Assembly: GCA_009667805.1 (NCBI GenBank)
Contig: CM019063.1
Location: 191,948,661 to 192,012,660, forward strand
Source of the DNA: Leptobrachium leishanense
Lineage: Eukaryota > Chordata > Amphibia > Anura > Megophryidae
Direction of reading: 5' to 3'
DNA length: 64,000 nucleotides
Within the stretch, counting starts at the first letter, position 1. Every line of letters starts with the position of its first letter. The position numbers and the translations under genes are program-made. Positions 46,501 to 57,990 of the stretch are shown here, in pieces. The notes beneath the pieces are model-generated. The model saw only the letters and a program-made list of their open reading frames with translations. It did not search any database and was not told the DNA's origin.

Positions 46501-49156
46501 GTGAGGAGCGGCCTCCAAGGGCACGGAGGGGTCATCGCTAGGAGAGGGCAGAGTGCGCCATGCTGCCAGGGAACGCGGGGTTTACATAGATAAAGCCTGC
46601 TGAAACCTATTGCTTAACGCAGACCTCCAGGGAGGAGGACTGATTGTGTGCATAAGGCTAGGGTCAGACGAACGCATTTTCACGTTGTCTGTGAAAAAGT
46701 GCGTTCGAACGAATGGACGCATTTTTTCACGGAGTACGCGATAGCGGTCATACAATGCGCATTTGCGGCCGTGATTTTGTATGGATCATCAATAAAACAC
46801 TTTGTGCATCTGGACGTTATGTTGGCCGGACATTAGCAGCGTCTGACATCTCCAATTCACGCACACACGCCTCTAGCGGACGCAGCGCACTCTGTACGTC
46901 AGTACTAGCGGTTTTACGTTCTCGACAAAATGCGTTCGTTTGCCACTTGCGTTGCACGGCCGGACTTTTGTGCGACCGTACTTCGTATATTGGCTGTCAT
47001 TGCCCGGCATTTGCTGCTACTACGGCCGTGATTAAGTGTGCCAGAACGCGCGTTTGCACTGCCTCAGTCTTACCCTAGCCTTAATGAGGGCATACCTCCT
47101 GAATGACCCAGGGAGCCATGCTGGCCCAGTGCCTTTATAGGCTTATGTGTCAGATTGCTGGGAGTGGCTGTTGTTTCGGGCTGGCTCTCGCCCCTTGTCG
47201 CACAGATTGTGGTTCTAAGATTGCAGTGATATAGGAACCTGGAAAGCGACCCCCCCCCCCCATGAATAAGGCTAGGGACAGATGAGCGCATTTTCTGCGG
47301 CCACCGTCAAAATGTACGTCGATGCGTGCGCACGCATTTTTTCACGGAATACGCTTAAGTGGTCAGACGATGCGCAATTCTGGACGTATTTCATGACGAT
47401 GGGGTGAAAAGAAGTCTAGGGAAATCCGGCTGTTTGAACGTTATGTTGGCCGCACACTAGCAGCGTCTGACATCTCCTAATCACGCACACACGCTGCTAT
47501 GCGGCCGCAGCGCACTCTGTACGTCAGTACCAGCGGTTTAACGTTCTCGAAAAAATGCGTTCATTTTCCACTTGCGTTGCGCGGCCGGACTTTTGTGCGA
47601 CCGTACTTCGTATATTGGCTGTCATTGCCCGTCATCTGCTGCTAGTGCGGCCGTGATTATGTGCGCCAGAACGCGCGTTCGCACTGCCTCAGTCTGACCC
47701 TAGCCTTAAACTAACAACAATGCATGTGAGAAGAATGATTTGTTTACACGCGCAGCGCACCAACACAATCTGCAAGTGCAGTATTAATAGAACAATATAC
47801 TTTATTTTGACCAAACTAATCCAGCCCCTGTTTGCAGAGTGATATAGTGGATCTGGCCATACTAGAGCATTGACGGACACACTTTTCATTGTAATTTGTT
47901 GCAGGCACCACATGATCTGTTCATTTTGACAAACTATTGTTTTAAGTGTCTTTCAGGCAGGGAATCTGAAAGAGCCGCTCTAACTGCCTACAGAAACTAG
48001 GGCGTATGTTGAGGTGTCTCAATGTCTGTTGTAGCAAAGTGTGTTTGTTGTAACGTACGTTTAAAAGTGTGCGTGCACTTCATGTGTTGTTCCCTATTGA
48101 ATCCGTCGGCACGATATGCCTATTGCAGTGCGTCCAGACGTACACGCTAACTGCACTGTCTAAAGGGACACTTTAGCCACTGTGATCACAAATTGTAGCC
48201 TGGGTGGTGTTGCACCCCTCCAACGAATTGCAGCCAGTGACTGGTCGCCCTGAGCCATTGGATTGTCGGCATGCTGCATCACTGTCTAGCCTCCCTCAGG
48301 GTCACGTAACTGCTGCTGCTTTGCTGGGGTCACACGAGCATTACAAAACATTTTCTAAGGACGGACTTGTGGACACCATACGTAGCACATAGATTTTAAC
48401 TTTGAAGATAATCTTGAAATGTGGAAGCTGAGAAAGCCATTGTGTTTTGTAGTCTGTTTTCTACAAATGTGGCTGATGTCAAATTAGTGCTGGTCTGATG
48501 TGATACTTTCCATAGCTGGCAGTACAGGACATCTGTCGACATGTGTCAACTTGTGTCCTAGCATTTTGACACCAACTTAAACATCAGGTCCAATCTCATG
48601 TGTGTGAAAAAGTGCGCACTTATTTTGTTCTCCATACGATCCGGCAAAATTCTGACATGAAGCACATTACAACAGATGTGTTTTGTGTGCTCTTGTGCCC
48701 CGGCCTTACAGGAAGCTAGCAGCACCTCCTGCCACAAGAGTGGCATCACCACTCTATAACTGTGGAGCGAGCCTGTGGAGACACAGGTTTGATCCCGGCA
48801 AGAGCACCTCTCCAGTAAGTGTCCTTGGGTAAGACACCTAAAGGTACATACTCACCACCCAGGACATACTTGAAAACGAGAGAAATCTATTTTACTAGGA
48901 AGGAAAATATTTACTTTCTCAAAAAAAAAAAAATAAGATAGTGGGGTGCAGGGAGGGGTTAATGTTTAACTCCTATGTGCACTCCCATCATTTGAAGTCT
49001 AAAATATAGCAGGCACGTGACGAATCTGACATGTGCCTTAACTCAACGAGGAGCGTTGACAAAACGTGCGAGCGATATGCTTTGTTTTAACTTATTCTTG
49101 TCTTTTTACAGAAACTGTGGGAGCACATCAAGCACAAATATGAGACTGAGGAGTAA
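46363..49156 (+). CDS. UQCR10: UQCR10, complex III subunit 9 (two exons)
   Basis: Exon 1 is 46363-46500 and exon 2 49112-49156, joined in phase 0 to 60 aa; human UQCR10 has 63. It is a small subunit of cytochrome bc1 in the inner mitochondrial membrane. Exon 1 encodes SLFRRTSTFALTVVVGAVLF and ERVFDQGADALYSHLNEG, with one membrane helix at about residues 17-29. Exon 2 encodes KLWEHIKHKYETEE and a TAA. Splice sites are GTGAGG and TTTTTACAG. Residues FRRTSTFALT and FDQGADA match the human protein. The shorter N-terminus accounts for the length difference. The 2.6-kb intron holds two MITEs and a SINE. Confidence 0.96.
46656..47080. mobile_element. Harbinger-type MITE in the UQCR10 intron
   Basis: GGCTAGGGTCAGACGAACGC to CAGTCTTACCCTAGCC, 425 bp, bounded by TAA (left) and TTA (right). 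Confidence 0.8.
47270..47705. mobile_element. Harbinger-type MITE, second copy in tandem
   Basis: GGCTAGGGACAGATGAGCGC to CAGTCTGACCCTAGCC, 436 bp, same orientation as the copy 189 bp upstream, bounded by TAA and TTA. Confidence 0.8.
47706..48742. other. UQCR10 intron, no feature recognised
   Basis: Unremarkable intron sequence. TAAAGGGACACTTTAGCC at 48163 resembles a solitary end of a TTAA element. Confidence 0.45.
48743..48932 (+). mobile_element. tRNA-like SINE, copy 3
   Basis: GAGCCTGTGGAGACACAGG, GTTTGATCCCGGCAAGAGC and the L2-like tail are present; the tail is partly deleted (AATCTATTTTACTAGG) and ends in poly(A). The head is degenerate. Confidence 0.75.
49112..49156 (+). CDS. UQCR10: UQCR10 exon 2
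   Basis: The acceptor CTTTTTACAG is followed by 14 codons for KLWEHIKHKYETEE and TAA at 49154-49156. Confidence 0.95.
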   Translation, partial: KLWEHIKHKYETEE

Positions 49157-49340
49157 CTACGTGCAGTGCTTGCTGCATCCACAGCGTTCCTGCTGTTTCA
49201 CTGACCAGTTCATGCGGATTCAACAAAGAGAATGAGAATTATACGCGTAAATCCTGCAGCTCCATGGACGTCCCAAACTTTTATATTTATTGTGCTTAAC
49301 TGATGCATCTCTTTAATAAATCGAATTCCATTGTTGGCAT
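49157..49340 (+). promoter_or_regulatory. UQCR10: UQCR10 3' UTR and poly(A) signal
   Basis: AATAAA at 49315-49320, 159 bases past the stop, followed by a TG-rich stretch (CCATTGTTGG). Cleavage is expected near 49335-49345. Confidence 0.75.
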
Positions 49341-49684
49341 GCTCGTCCTACTTCACTCCTTCTTGAAATTCTAAGCTGCAGAGTTACATGCACAGTTAAG
49401 TTTTTTTTTTTTTTTTTAATCCATGTGGAGTACTATGCTGTCCCTGTGATGGGTGGGCCGAAACGCTGCAGGCTGGCATAGTATGCCCCGCAGCCTGCCC
49501 ATAGACAGTCGGCCCATCTACACTGTGTGCAATCCAATCGCATCATTCGCTGCTACAGGACTTCTGTCCCATTACGGTAGCTATTGACACGATCATCACA
49601 CGTGCAATGTAGATGGACTGATGGCCAACCAAAGCACCATTGGGGCGTTCTATGCCACCCCTCGTTGAGGTAATGCCTTGCTGC

Positions 49685-49880
49685 TGGGAGCCCCTGGCGG
49701 CAAGGGGATGTCAAATCCTTGCCGAAACGTTGGGAACCTTGCATCTGCATCTGAGAGTTGGTTTGTACTGACTCAAATTATGATTTTTTTTTTTTTTGAT
49801 CTATTTATCACTTTGTTACCTGGTGCTTTTTGCTGTTAGGTATTTTTTGTGCATGTGGTCTTTTGGCTATTTAATGCCAA
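49685..49880 (+). repeat. Dispersed repeat, paired with 31272-31500
   Basis: CGAAACGTTGGGAACCTTGC, GTTGGTTTGTACTGAC and TTATCACTTTGTTACC line up with the other copy. A poly(T) run interrupts it near 49786. The preceding 49341-49684 and the following 49881-50403 hold nothing recognised. Confidence 0.55.
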
Positions 49881-50403
49881 TACTAACAGCAGCACTGCTT
49901 TTGCATCATGCTTGTAATAGTAAAAAGGACGCTAGTGTAGTGCTTCCACAGAAAAATAACGCAAGTGCAGTTTTCTGTGTAAAATAAGACCTTGACATTG
50001 TCTTATTGTGGCACACAAGTCACTACTTGTAAACGTATCCCATCTCTTCCCCCGGCATCTAAAATGTGGGGTTGTCATAGCAGTACATTCAGATTCACTT
50101 AAGAGAATGATATTTTTGCTCCATTCTGCACCATCAGGTGTCATACATACACCACAATCAAATACAACATGGAATTCCAGATCTAAGGCCTGGATTGTTG
50201 GGTGACGAGTGAGAAGCAATCATAGGTCTTGTGGTATTTTCAGTGTATCACCTCTGGATTTTGAAATCCGGTTTCCGACCTACACCAATTTGCCTCACAT
50301 TTATTGCAGTATCACATACTTCCCTCTCCGTAATATACAAAAATAATTTCACAAGGTTCCGCAGAATCTGCTACAAACAGATCCCTAAGGAAGTTCATTT
50401 TGA

Positions 50404-51500
50404 GCATATTATCATCATTTATATAGCGCCAGCAAATTCTGCAGCACTGTACAATTGGCACAATAGAGACAGGGTTACAATACATTGAACAACAATTGAC
50501 AAACCAGTACAGGAGGAAACGAGGGCCCTATTCCCATGGGAACTCACAATCTAGATGGGTTGGGGGTGGAAACAGGAGGAGAGAACTGCAAGGTGAGAGT
50601 GATGGACTGGTTGCAGCAGTGAGTCGGGTGGTAGGCTTAGCTAAATAGGAAAGTATTAAGGGAGCGTTTGAAGGAAGGGAAACTAGGGGAAAATCTGACT
50701 GTACGAGGGAGAGCGTTCCAGAGGATGGGGGCTGCGCGCGAGAAATCCTGCAGTCTATCATGGGAAGAGGTGATGCAGGGAGAAGCTAGGCGCAGATCAA
50801 TGACCTTAGGGAGCGGGCTGGGGTGTATTTGGTGATTAGTGGGGAGCTGACTTAGTGAGAGCTTTTAGGTCCGGGTAAGGATTTTGAATTTAATTCTGCA
50901 GTGGATGAGGAGCCAGTGAAGGGACTCGCAGAGACAGCGACGGGTGAGGTGGATGAGCCTGGCAGAAGCATTCAGAATGGATTGTACGGGGGAGAGAGGG
51001 AGGCCAGCAAGAAGATTATTACAATAGTCAAGTCGGGAGATTACAAGTGCATGGATGAGTTTCTTTGTGGTATCCACAGTAAGAAATGGCCGAATTCTGG
51101 AACTATTACGTGGTTTGTAGCGGCAGGAGGAACTGGGTGGAGTAGAGGTAACATCACTGCTCTGCGTGGAGAGAGCCTGTGGAGACACAGGATCGATCCC
51201 GGCAAGAGCACCTCCAGTAAGTGTCCTTGGGCAAGACACCTAACGGTACATACTCGCCACCCAGGACATACTTGAAAACGAGAGAAATCTCAATGTATCC
51301 TTCCAGGTAAAATACTTTCTCGAAAAAAAAAAAGCGACAATGTGGGGGATGAAGGAAAGAGCAGAGTCAAGTGTAACTCCGAGACAGTGAATCTGGTTTG
51401 ATGGGGAGATAGTGATACCATCAACCATGATGGAGAAGGTGGGAAGGAATTAGTAGGACTCATCCTCCAGGACTCGCTGAATATCAGATGAAACATGGTA
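50404..51500 (-). mobile_element. L2-type LINE fragment with nested SINE
   Basis: On the minus strand QIHCLGVTLDSALSFIPHIV (51345-51410) continues after a SINE insert as CRYKPRNSSRIRPFLTV and LVISRLDYCNNLLAGLP (50900-51130). This is the C-terminal reverse transcriptase region of L2 elements. The 3' end reads GCAGAATTTGCTGGCGCTAT followed by ATAAATGATGATAA. It is 5'-truncated and has frame damage. Confidence 0.85.
51131..51332 (+). mobile_element. tRNA-like SINE, copy 4 (most intact)
   Basis: GGGTGGAGTAGAGGTAACATC, then GATCGATCCCGGCAAGAGC (B-box) and the tail CTCAATGTATCCTTCCAGG with poly(A) to 51332. It is inserted in the L2 element in antisense orientation. Confidence 0.85.
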
Positions 51501-51608
51501 TAGCTGGTGCTTCTCTACATTCCTCTAAAACTACTTTTAAGTGACACTTTATGCACTGTGACCATTCAAAGATCTGAGCCAACACTTAGCTCCTTACTTC
51601 ATGTGTGG

Positions 51609-51697
51609 GCCTGCGTTGGACGTCATTTGCTGCTACCTCGGCTGTAATAAAATGCACCTAAACGCACGTTCGCACTGCGTTCGTCTGACCCCAGCCT
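51609..51697. mobile_element. Truncated GTCAGACG-family MITE
   Basis: Only one half is present, ending ACGCACGTTCGCACTGCG and TTCGTCTGACCCCAGCCTTA. Confidence 0.6.
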
Positions 51698-52550
51698 TAA
51701 ACAGTCGTATTACGACAGCTCCATAGAGAAAAGATGCTGATGGAAAATCTCCACCTTCACTATTGGCAATGGCATAGAAGTTGGAGTTGAGACCCTTTCC
51801 TTTTGGGGTTTTCATAGAAATTTGCTCCTCATGAAAAAAAGAATAGTATTGTAAAACAGCCCTGACAAGTGGAATTAAAGCAAGTACAAATAATATTATA
51901 ACTGGATGAGTGTTGGAAATCTTGCAGTATCTCCAGCTGCTTGGGAAAACATGAAATATGGAGCAATCAAAGCCCACTTAATTTTAAAGGGATTATTCAC
52001 TAAACACTGTTGTGCACTTTGTTGAAAAGAAATGTTAAAATCGCAGCTGTAGCAACCACGAGAAACTTCATCGATCCAGAGAGAGAAATTCAAACGCACC
52101 ATGTGAAGTTTCATTGATGATTTGGATGTTCCCCCAGCCCAGGAATATGCCAGCCACTGCCCCTTCTCCCGATTTTTTTATCATGAACCAGGTTGCCCGC
52201 ACCAAACACATGGGGTAATAACTAGATATGGAGCGACCAGCCTATATAAATATTATCCAACAAGCTGCAGCCACTTAAGAAGTTTCCTCTTTCCTTATGT
52301 GTCCCCGTCTGCCCCACCTGGAGACGCTGCTAGAACTTACAAAACACCAAAACCAGATTTAAATTTTATTTAATATGTGACTTGTTTCGTTTGTTTAAGC
52401 AATCATGTGAAACTAAATAATGACTTTATGCAAATGTTACAATATAATGATGAATGCTTTAATAATCCTGAAATATATAAATATATATGAAAACAAAGTT
52501 TTCAGAGCAAATGTAAATGTAAGCCGATGTTTATATCATTACTGAAATCC
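51698..52550. other. No feature recognised
   Basis: AT-rich intergenic sequence; no repeat ends or exons identified. Confidence 0.5.
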
Positions 52551-53240
52551 TTAAAGGAACACTCCAGTCTGAAAACCACCCCCCCCCCTGTTTTACATTA
52601 TATTAAAGCTATTGCCCTAACTAGTCATTCAGTATATATACATATATATTTTTAATGTAATACTTACCCTAAAAACGACACTTTTCCAACGGCGTTTTTT
52701 TTTTTTTACTCACCTCCCTCCTCTTCCGCTCCCGTCGTGGAAACTTGGAACTTGGCTACAGGTTTACGTGCAAAGTGCGCATGCACGCCTATCACGTAAA
52801 CCAGCCAATCAGCAGGCTTCCTCCCGGAATCCTGCTCATTCAACCGCACATGCGCGGAGCAGCGCGCGTTCACGAGCGGCGAGGTGAGCTGAAGTTCACC
52901 CCGCCTGCTCGTCTAAAAACTCTTTGGCGGAGGAGAAGGAGGAGGAGGCAGCGGCTCCGGCTCCTCCTGCGCGTTCCCACGACTCTGCCGGAGTGGTGGG
53001 ACGTTATCGCGCTTCTAGCGCGATGACGTCCCAGCTTTGCCGAGAGTTCCAAAACGCGGGGACCTTGAAACCCGATCGGCTGATTGACAGCTGGGAGGGC
53101 GGAGTAAAGTCCACCGCTTCTCTCAGCAATGTCAGCCGATCGGGAAAAGATAGAAGGCTGGGGGAAAAAATGGGATACTTCAGGCAATATGACCACCTTA
53201 AAAAGCTGAGGTGGTCATATTGCCTGGAGTATCCCTTTAA
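52551..53240. mobile_element. TTAA-flanked miniature transposon, copy 2
   Basis: TTAAAGGAACACTCCAGTC at the left, CTGGAGTATCCCTTTAA at the right, TTAA on both ends. It is reversed relative to 95-708 and shares the inner GACCACCT palindrome and the GCGCGATGACGTC core. Confidence 0.78.
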
Positions 53241-53689
53241 GCAAAGCCTTTGTTTTCCTAGTTATGTTGTTGTGCTGTATCCATATTGGATGAGAAGCCA
53301 CGCCCACATTGCCATATGTGGTTATCACAATAGAATGAAGTTATGTGATGTCATAGTAGGCGACCAGTGTGTATGTCAGGGATTGTGGCTTGTTTGAGCT
53401 CAGGATGCAGCGATACAGAGGCAAAAGAGACCTGTTCCATAGTACAAGGAGTTTTTTTTTTAATGGAACAGGCGTGAACATGTAAGACATATACGAGGGA
53501 CTGGGAAGGAACGGGACTGGACACAGGCACATGGAAGGATTAACGTTCAAACCTTGGGACTAGTCTTCTTTCAATATTCCCGGGAACAGGTAAATATTCT
53601 TATCTACCTTAAAATCTAAAGCAAGAAATAAACATAATTGCTACGAAATATTTTGCGAAACGCAGGTTTCTTTTTAACTCTTTCAAGCT

Positions 53690-56192
53690 TCATGAGAGTA
53701 AAAGGTTTGGTTCATATGCATGAGTCTTGGCAAGAGGCGTCCGGGCTTGAGAGGCATGGGTGAAAGGAGGCATGGGTGAAAGGAGTGTGTGCCTCAGCTT
53801 GGGGCACTTCAGCTTAAGCAGGGGGCCTCGGCTTGGGGCACCTTGGCAGAGGGTGAGACCTGCTGAAACTGGGCAGAGGGCAAAACCTCTTGCTGGATCT
53901 GGGCAAGAGCGGAGATGAAAACAGGCCGCTGACAGGTAAGGAGCGCAAATAGAAACAGGCCACTGACAGGTAAGGAGTCGAGATGGACACAAGTCATGGA
54001 CAGGAAAGAAGCAGAACTGGACATAGTCCGTGGACATGGAAGAAGCGGAGTAGGACAAAGGCTGTGGACAGGGAAGGAACAGAGCTGCACACAGGACGTG
54101 AACAGGGAAGGAGCCGAGCTGGACAAAGGACCTGAACAATGAAGGAGTGAGGGTGGACACAAGCCGTGGATAGGGAAGGAGTGGGGATGGACACAGGCTG
54201 TGGATGGGAAGGAGTGGAAGTGGACACAAGACTGTGGACAGGGAAGGAGCGGAGCTGGACACATGGACATAGGCTGCGGAAGGGAAGAAAAGGAAATGGA
54301 CACATGGAATCAGGTCATAGGTAAGGAGCGGAGCCGGAGATGGACACCGGCCGTGGACAGGAAAGGACCGGACCTGGACACAGTCCATGGACATGGTTGG
54401 AGCGGAGCTGGACAAAGGACGTGGACAATGAAGGAGCGAGGGTGGACACAGGCTGTAGACAGGAAAGGAGCGGAACTGGACACAGGCCGTGGACTGGGAA
54501 GGAGCAGTGCTGGACACATGGACACAGGCTGTGGACAGGCAAGGAACGGAAATGGACACATGGAATCAGGTCATGGACAGGTAAGGAGCCGAGGTGGACA
54601 CCGGCCGAGGACAGGAAAGGACCGGACCTGGACACAGTCCATGGACATGGTTGGAGCGGAGATGGACAAAGGCTGTGTACAGGGAAGAAAAGGAGCTGGA
54701 CAAAGCTGTGAACAGGGAAGAAGTGGAAATGGACACATGGAAACAGGTCGTGGACAGATAAGAAGCAGAGGTGGAAACAAACCGCGGACAGAGAACAGGG
54801 AAGGACAGGGTAGGAGCTGAGCTGGTAAGAGGCCGCGGACAGGGAAGGAGCGGAGCTGGACAGTGGACACAGGACATGAACAATGAAGGAGCAGGGATGG
54901 ACAGAAACCATGGACAGGGAAGGAGCAGGGATGGACAGAAACCATGGACAGTGAAGGAGCAGAAATGGACACATGGAAACAGGTCGTGGACAGGTAAGGA
55001 GCGGAGATGGAAACAGACCGTTGACATTTAAGGAGCCGAGATAGACACAGTCCGTGGACAGGAAAGGAGCGGAGCTGGACACAGGTCATGGACAGGGAAG
55101 GAGTGGAACTGGACACAGGCCGTGGACAGGGACGGAGTAGCGCTGGACAGTGGACACAGGACATGAACAATGAAGGAGCAGGGATGGACACAAACCATGG
55201 ACAGGGAAGGAGCGGAGATGGACACAGGACGTGGACAGTGAAGGAGCAGAAATGGACACATGGAAACAGGTCGTGGACAGATAAGGAGCAGAGGTGGAAA
55301 CAAACCGCAGACAGGTAAGGAGCGTAGATGGACACAGGCAGTGGAGAGGGAAGGAGCTGAGCTGGACACAGGTTGTGGACAGGGAAGGAATGGAAATGGA
55401 TACATGGAAACGGGTCGCGGACAGGTAAGGCGTGGATATGGAAACAGGCCGCTGACAGGTAAGAAGTGGAGATGGACACATGCCGTGGACAGGAAAGAAG
55501 CGGAATTGGACACAGGCCGTGGACTGGGAAGGAGCCCAGCTGGACACAGGCCGTGGACAGGTAAGTAGCAGAACTGGACACAGGCCGCGGACTGGGAAGG
55601 AGCCGAGCTGGACAGGGAAGGAATGGAAATGGACACATGGAAACAGGCCGCTGACAGGTAAGGTGCGGAGATGGACAGAGGCCGTGGACAGGTAAGGAGC
55701 AGCGCTGGACACATGGACACAGGTTGTAGACAAGGAAGGAATGGAAATGGACACATGGAAACAGGCCGCTGGCCGTAAGATGCAGAGATGGACCCAGGAC
55801 GTGGACGGGAAAGAAGCGGAATTGGACACAGGCTGTACAAAGGCTGTGGACAGAGAAGGAGCAGGGAACAGGGAAGGACTGGTAAGAAGCGGAGATGGAC
55901 ACAGGCCATGGACAGGAAAGGAGCAGAATCGGACACAAGCCGTGGACTGGGAAAGAGAAGGGATGGACATAGGCTGTAGACAGTGAAGGAGCGTAAATGG
56001 ACACATGGAAACAGGTCGTGGACTGATAAGGAGCGGAGGTGGAAACAAACCGCGGATAGGTAAGGAGCTGGACACAGGCCGTTCACAGGGAAGGAGCGGA
56101 ACTGGATACAGGTCGTAGACAGGAAAGGAGCGGAGCTGGACACAGGCCATAGATAGGGAATGAGCGGAGACGGACACAAGATGTGGACAGGG
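53690..56192. repeat. 34-bp minisatellite, ~2.4 kb
   Basis: The unit GGACACAGGCCGTGGACAGG plus GAAGGAGCGGAGCT repeats about 65-70 times from roughly 53880, with flanking degenerate units. It resumes at 57807-57990 after the inserted retroelement. The unit has no stop in most frames and its length is not a multiple of 3, so it yields false open frames up to 477 codons. Confidence 0.9.
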
Positions 56193-57806
56193 GGGGCGTG
56201 GTTAGCTGCGGAAGGGAAAAGACGTGTATCGATGGAGCTCTGTTCTATTTTGCCCTGTTAGAGGCTTTTTGGCTGCCTATCTCCACCGGTTTTCCCTACT
56301 TTTGTGGTCCCTCTGTGGCTGACCACCGGGTGCGTCTTGCCCGGAGCCCGTTTAGTCCCCCCTCCAGACCAGAGACTTTGTTGGTGGCTACTAACCTGGG
56401 GCTGGAGCAGGACACGGCAGCCATCTTGAGGCCTACCTCCCAACTCCTGATGACTGCCGACCTTGCTGATCTTGTTGCCTCATCCCAGACCGAGATCCTA
56501 CTGTGGACCAGGGAGATGGAGGGCCCAAATCTCCCGGTTGACCGTCTTGCGGTTGAGGAGGTTGGACTGGCGGGGAGGTGGGGGGATGGATCCCCTCCCC
56601 CCCATTGGCATGTTTTCGGGCCTGGAGGCCTGCCTGCGGGTGCTGGCGGAGGAGAACAATGAGGCCCTGCTTACCAGAGGTGTGTGGCTCAGGGTGATGG
56701 CGGCATTGAGGAGCTGCCGGGTGGCGTCGGCCCTGAGGGCAGATGGGTTCGGGAATCCGGAGATCCGCTCACTCCCGGATGCAGATTGCCAACCAGCTGA
56801 AGCGGCAGTGAACGAGAGCTGCGGGGAGATGGAGGCCTCAGATGAGGCCCGCAATCCCCACATTGCTACGGAGGGTCTGTGGAGCAGGGATGTCGTCCTT
56901 GCTGTGGAAGCCGAGACCCCGGAGAGTGACGATGAAGAGGTGCAGATGCATGAGGAGACTGGCAGCGAGGTGGCAGACCCTGCTCGGCTCGCCATCACTC
57001 CTGCGGTGTTGGGGCCGCGACGGAACCCCGGGAAGCTGTCGGCCGGCTGGCTGAAGAGCCTTTCCGGGCTTTGTGATGTAGACCTCGCGGTGGCTAAGGA
57101 GATTTTCGATGGTGCAGCGATTGATGGGAAGGTGGCGGTCTCTGACCTGATAGTGCTGTGTGGCTCTGACAAGCGATCTGCGGAGGTGTGGGGTGAGCCC
57201 CACAGAGCGCTGATGGAATCGAGCATGCTGCTCCCCGACGCTGGACCTTGTCGTGCTCACCATTCTGGCCCCTGCAGCGACGCTAGATTTGGAATCCGGG
57301 CGCTGCCGTTCCTTGATACTGACTGAGGCCTTTATGCAGGACTTCAGATAGATCGGCCTCCCCGCCGTATTTTCGGTACCAGGCCTGCCATATTTGGCTT
57401 TCTGCAATGACCCCCCATGTTGGGCTTTCCGCCCCTTTCCCCTCTTCCTTTTTTTTCTCGATGACTTTTGCTCTGGCTGATTCCCACATGCAGAGTCCTT
57501 TAATTTTTCGATGAGACCCCCCTTCTGTTATAGCCGATGTTTTGTTGTTGTCACCCAGCTGGAGACACTTTTTCGGTGACACTTTTTTGTTTTGTTCCCC
57601 CCCTGTGTTATTATTTGCTGTTCCTGAGGACTCTCTTTGATTCCAGCAGTATTACGAGGACTTTTGCTTGAATTATTTTTATTTTATTTTCTATGCCTGA
57701 TTTTCCAGATGATATGTTTGGCACTGTGAGGCCATTTTCATTTATGTATGCCTTGTCAATGCAAAACTTAAAAATAAAGAATTATATATATATTAAAAAA
57801 AAAAAG
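56193..57806 (+). mobile_element. Poly(A)-tailed non-LTR-type retroelement, copy 2
   Basis: It starts GGCGTGGTTAGCTGCGGAAG and ends TATTAAAAAAAAAAAG. The 13-bp duplication GATGTGGACAGGG is exact (56180-56192 and 57807-57819) and comes from the minisatellite. Layout matches 8858-10741: a GC-rich ORF-bearing 5' part and a T-rich 3' part (TTTTTCGATGAGACCCCCC). Confidence 0.87.
56586..57326 (+). CDS. Uncharacterised retroelement ORF, copy 2
   Basis: About 246 codons from the ATG at 56586; the frame is open from 56463. It includes GMFSGLEACLRVLAEENNEA, an acidic block (ESDDEEVQMHEETGSE), then GKLSAGWLKSLSGLCDVDLA and ending PFLDTD. Related to 9232-9798 at GL(E/D)ACL and at the acidic block. No RT or known domain was recognised. 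A second frame (56183-56662) overlaps it and looks like a shadow. Confidence 0.5.
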   Translation: MDPLPPIGMFSGLEACLRVLAEENNEALLTRGVWLRVMAALRSCRVASALRADGFGNPEIRSLPDADCQPAEAAVNESCGEMEASDEARNPHIATEGLWSRDVVLAVEAETPESDDEEVQMHEETGSEVADPARLAITPAVLGPRRNPGKLSAGWLKSLSGLCDVDLAVAKEIFDGAAIDGKVAVSDLIVLCGSDKRSAEVWGEPHRALMESSMLLPDAGPCRAHHSGPCSDARFGIRALPFLDTD

Positions 57807-57990
57807 GATGTGGACAGGGAAGGAGCGGAGACAGACAAGGGCGTGGACAAGGATATAGAGGAGCTAGACTCAGGCCGTGGACAGGGAAGGAGAGGAGATG
57901 GATACATGGGCACAGTAGTGGAACCGGACACAGACTGTAGACAGGGAAGTCACAGAAATGGACACAGGCCGTGAACAAGGAAGGACCAAA

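Noticed and set aside
46501..46593. Read-through end for UQCR10 exon 1
   Set aside because: The GTGAGG donor and the exact family C-terminus at 49112-49156 show that it is intron.
46653..47083. Tc1/mariner assignment (TA target) for the GGCTAGGGTCAGAC family
   Set aside because: The cleanest copies (15896-16320 and 16607-17167) have matching 3-bp TTA or TAA flanks, which fits Harbinger better.
54571..56004. 477-codon open frame rich in SFPVHGLCP
   Set aside because: A 34-bp unit without stop codons gives open frames in all phases, so this is a property of the repeat.
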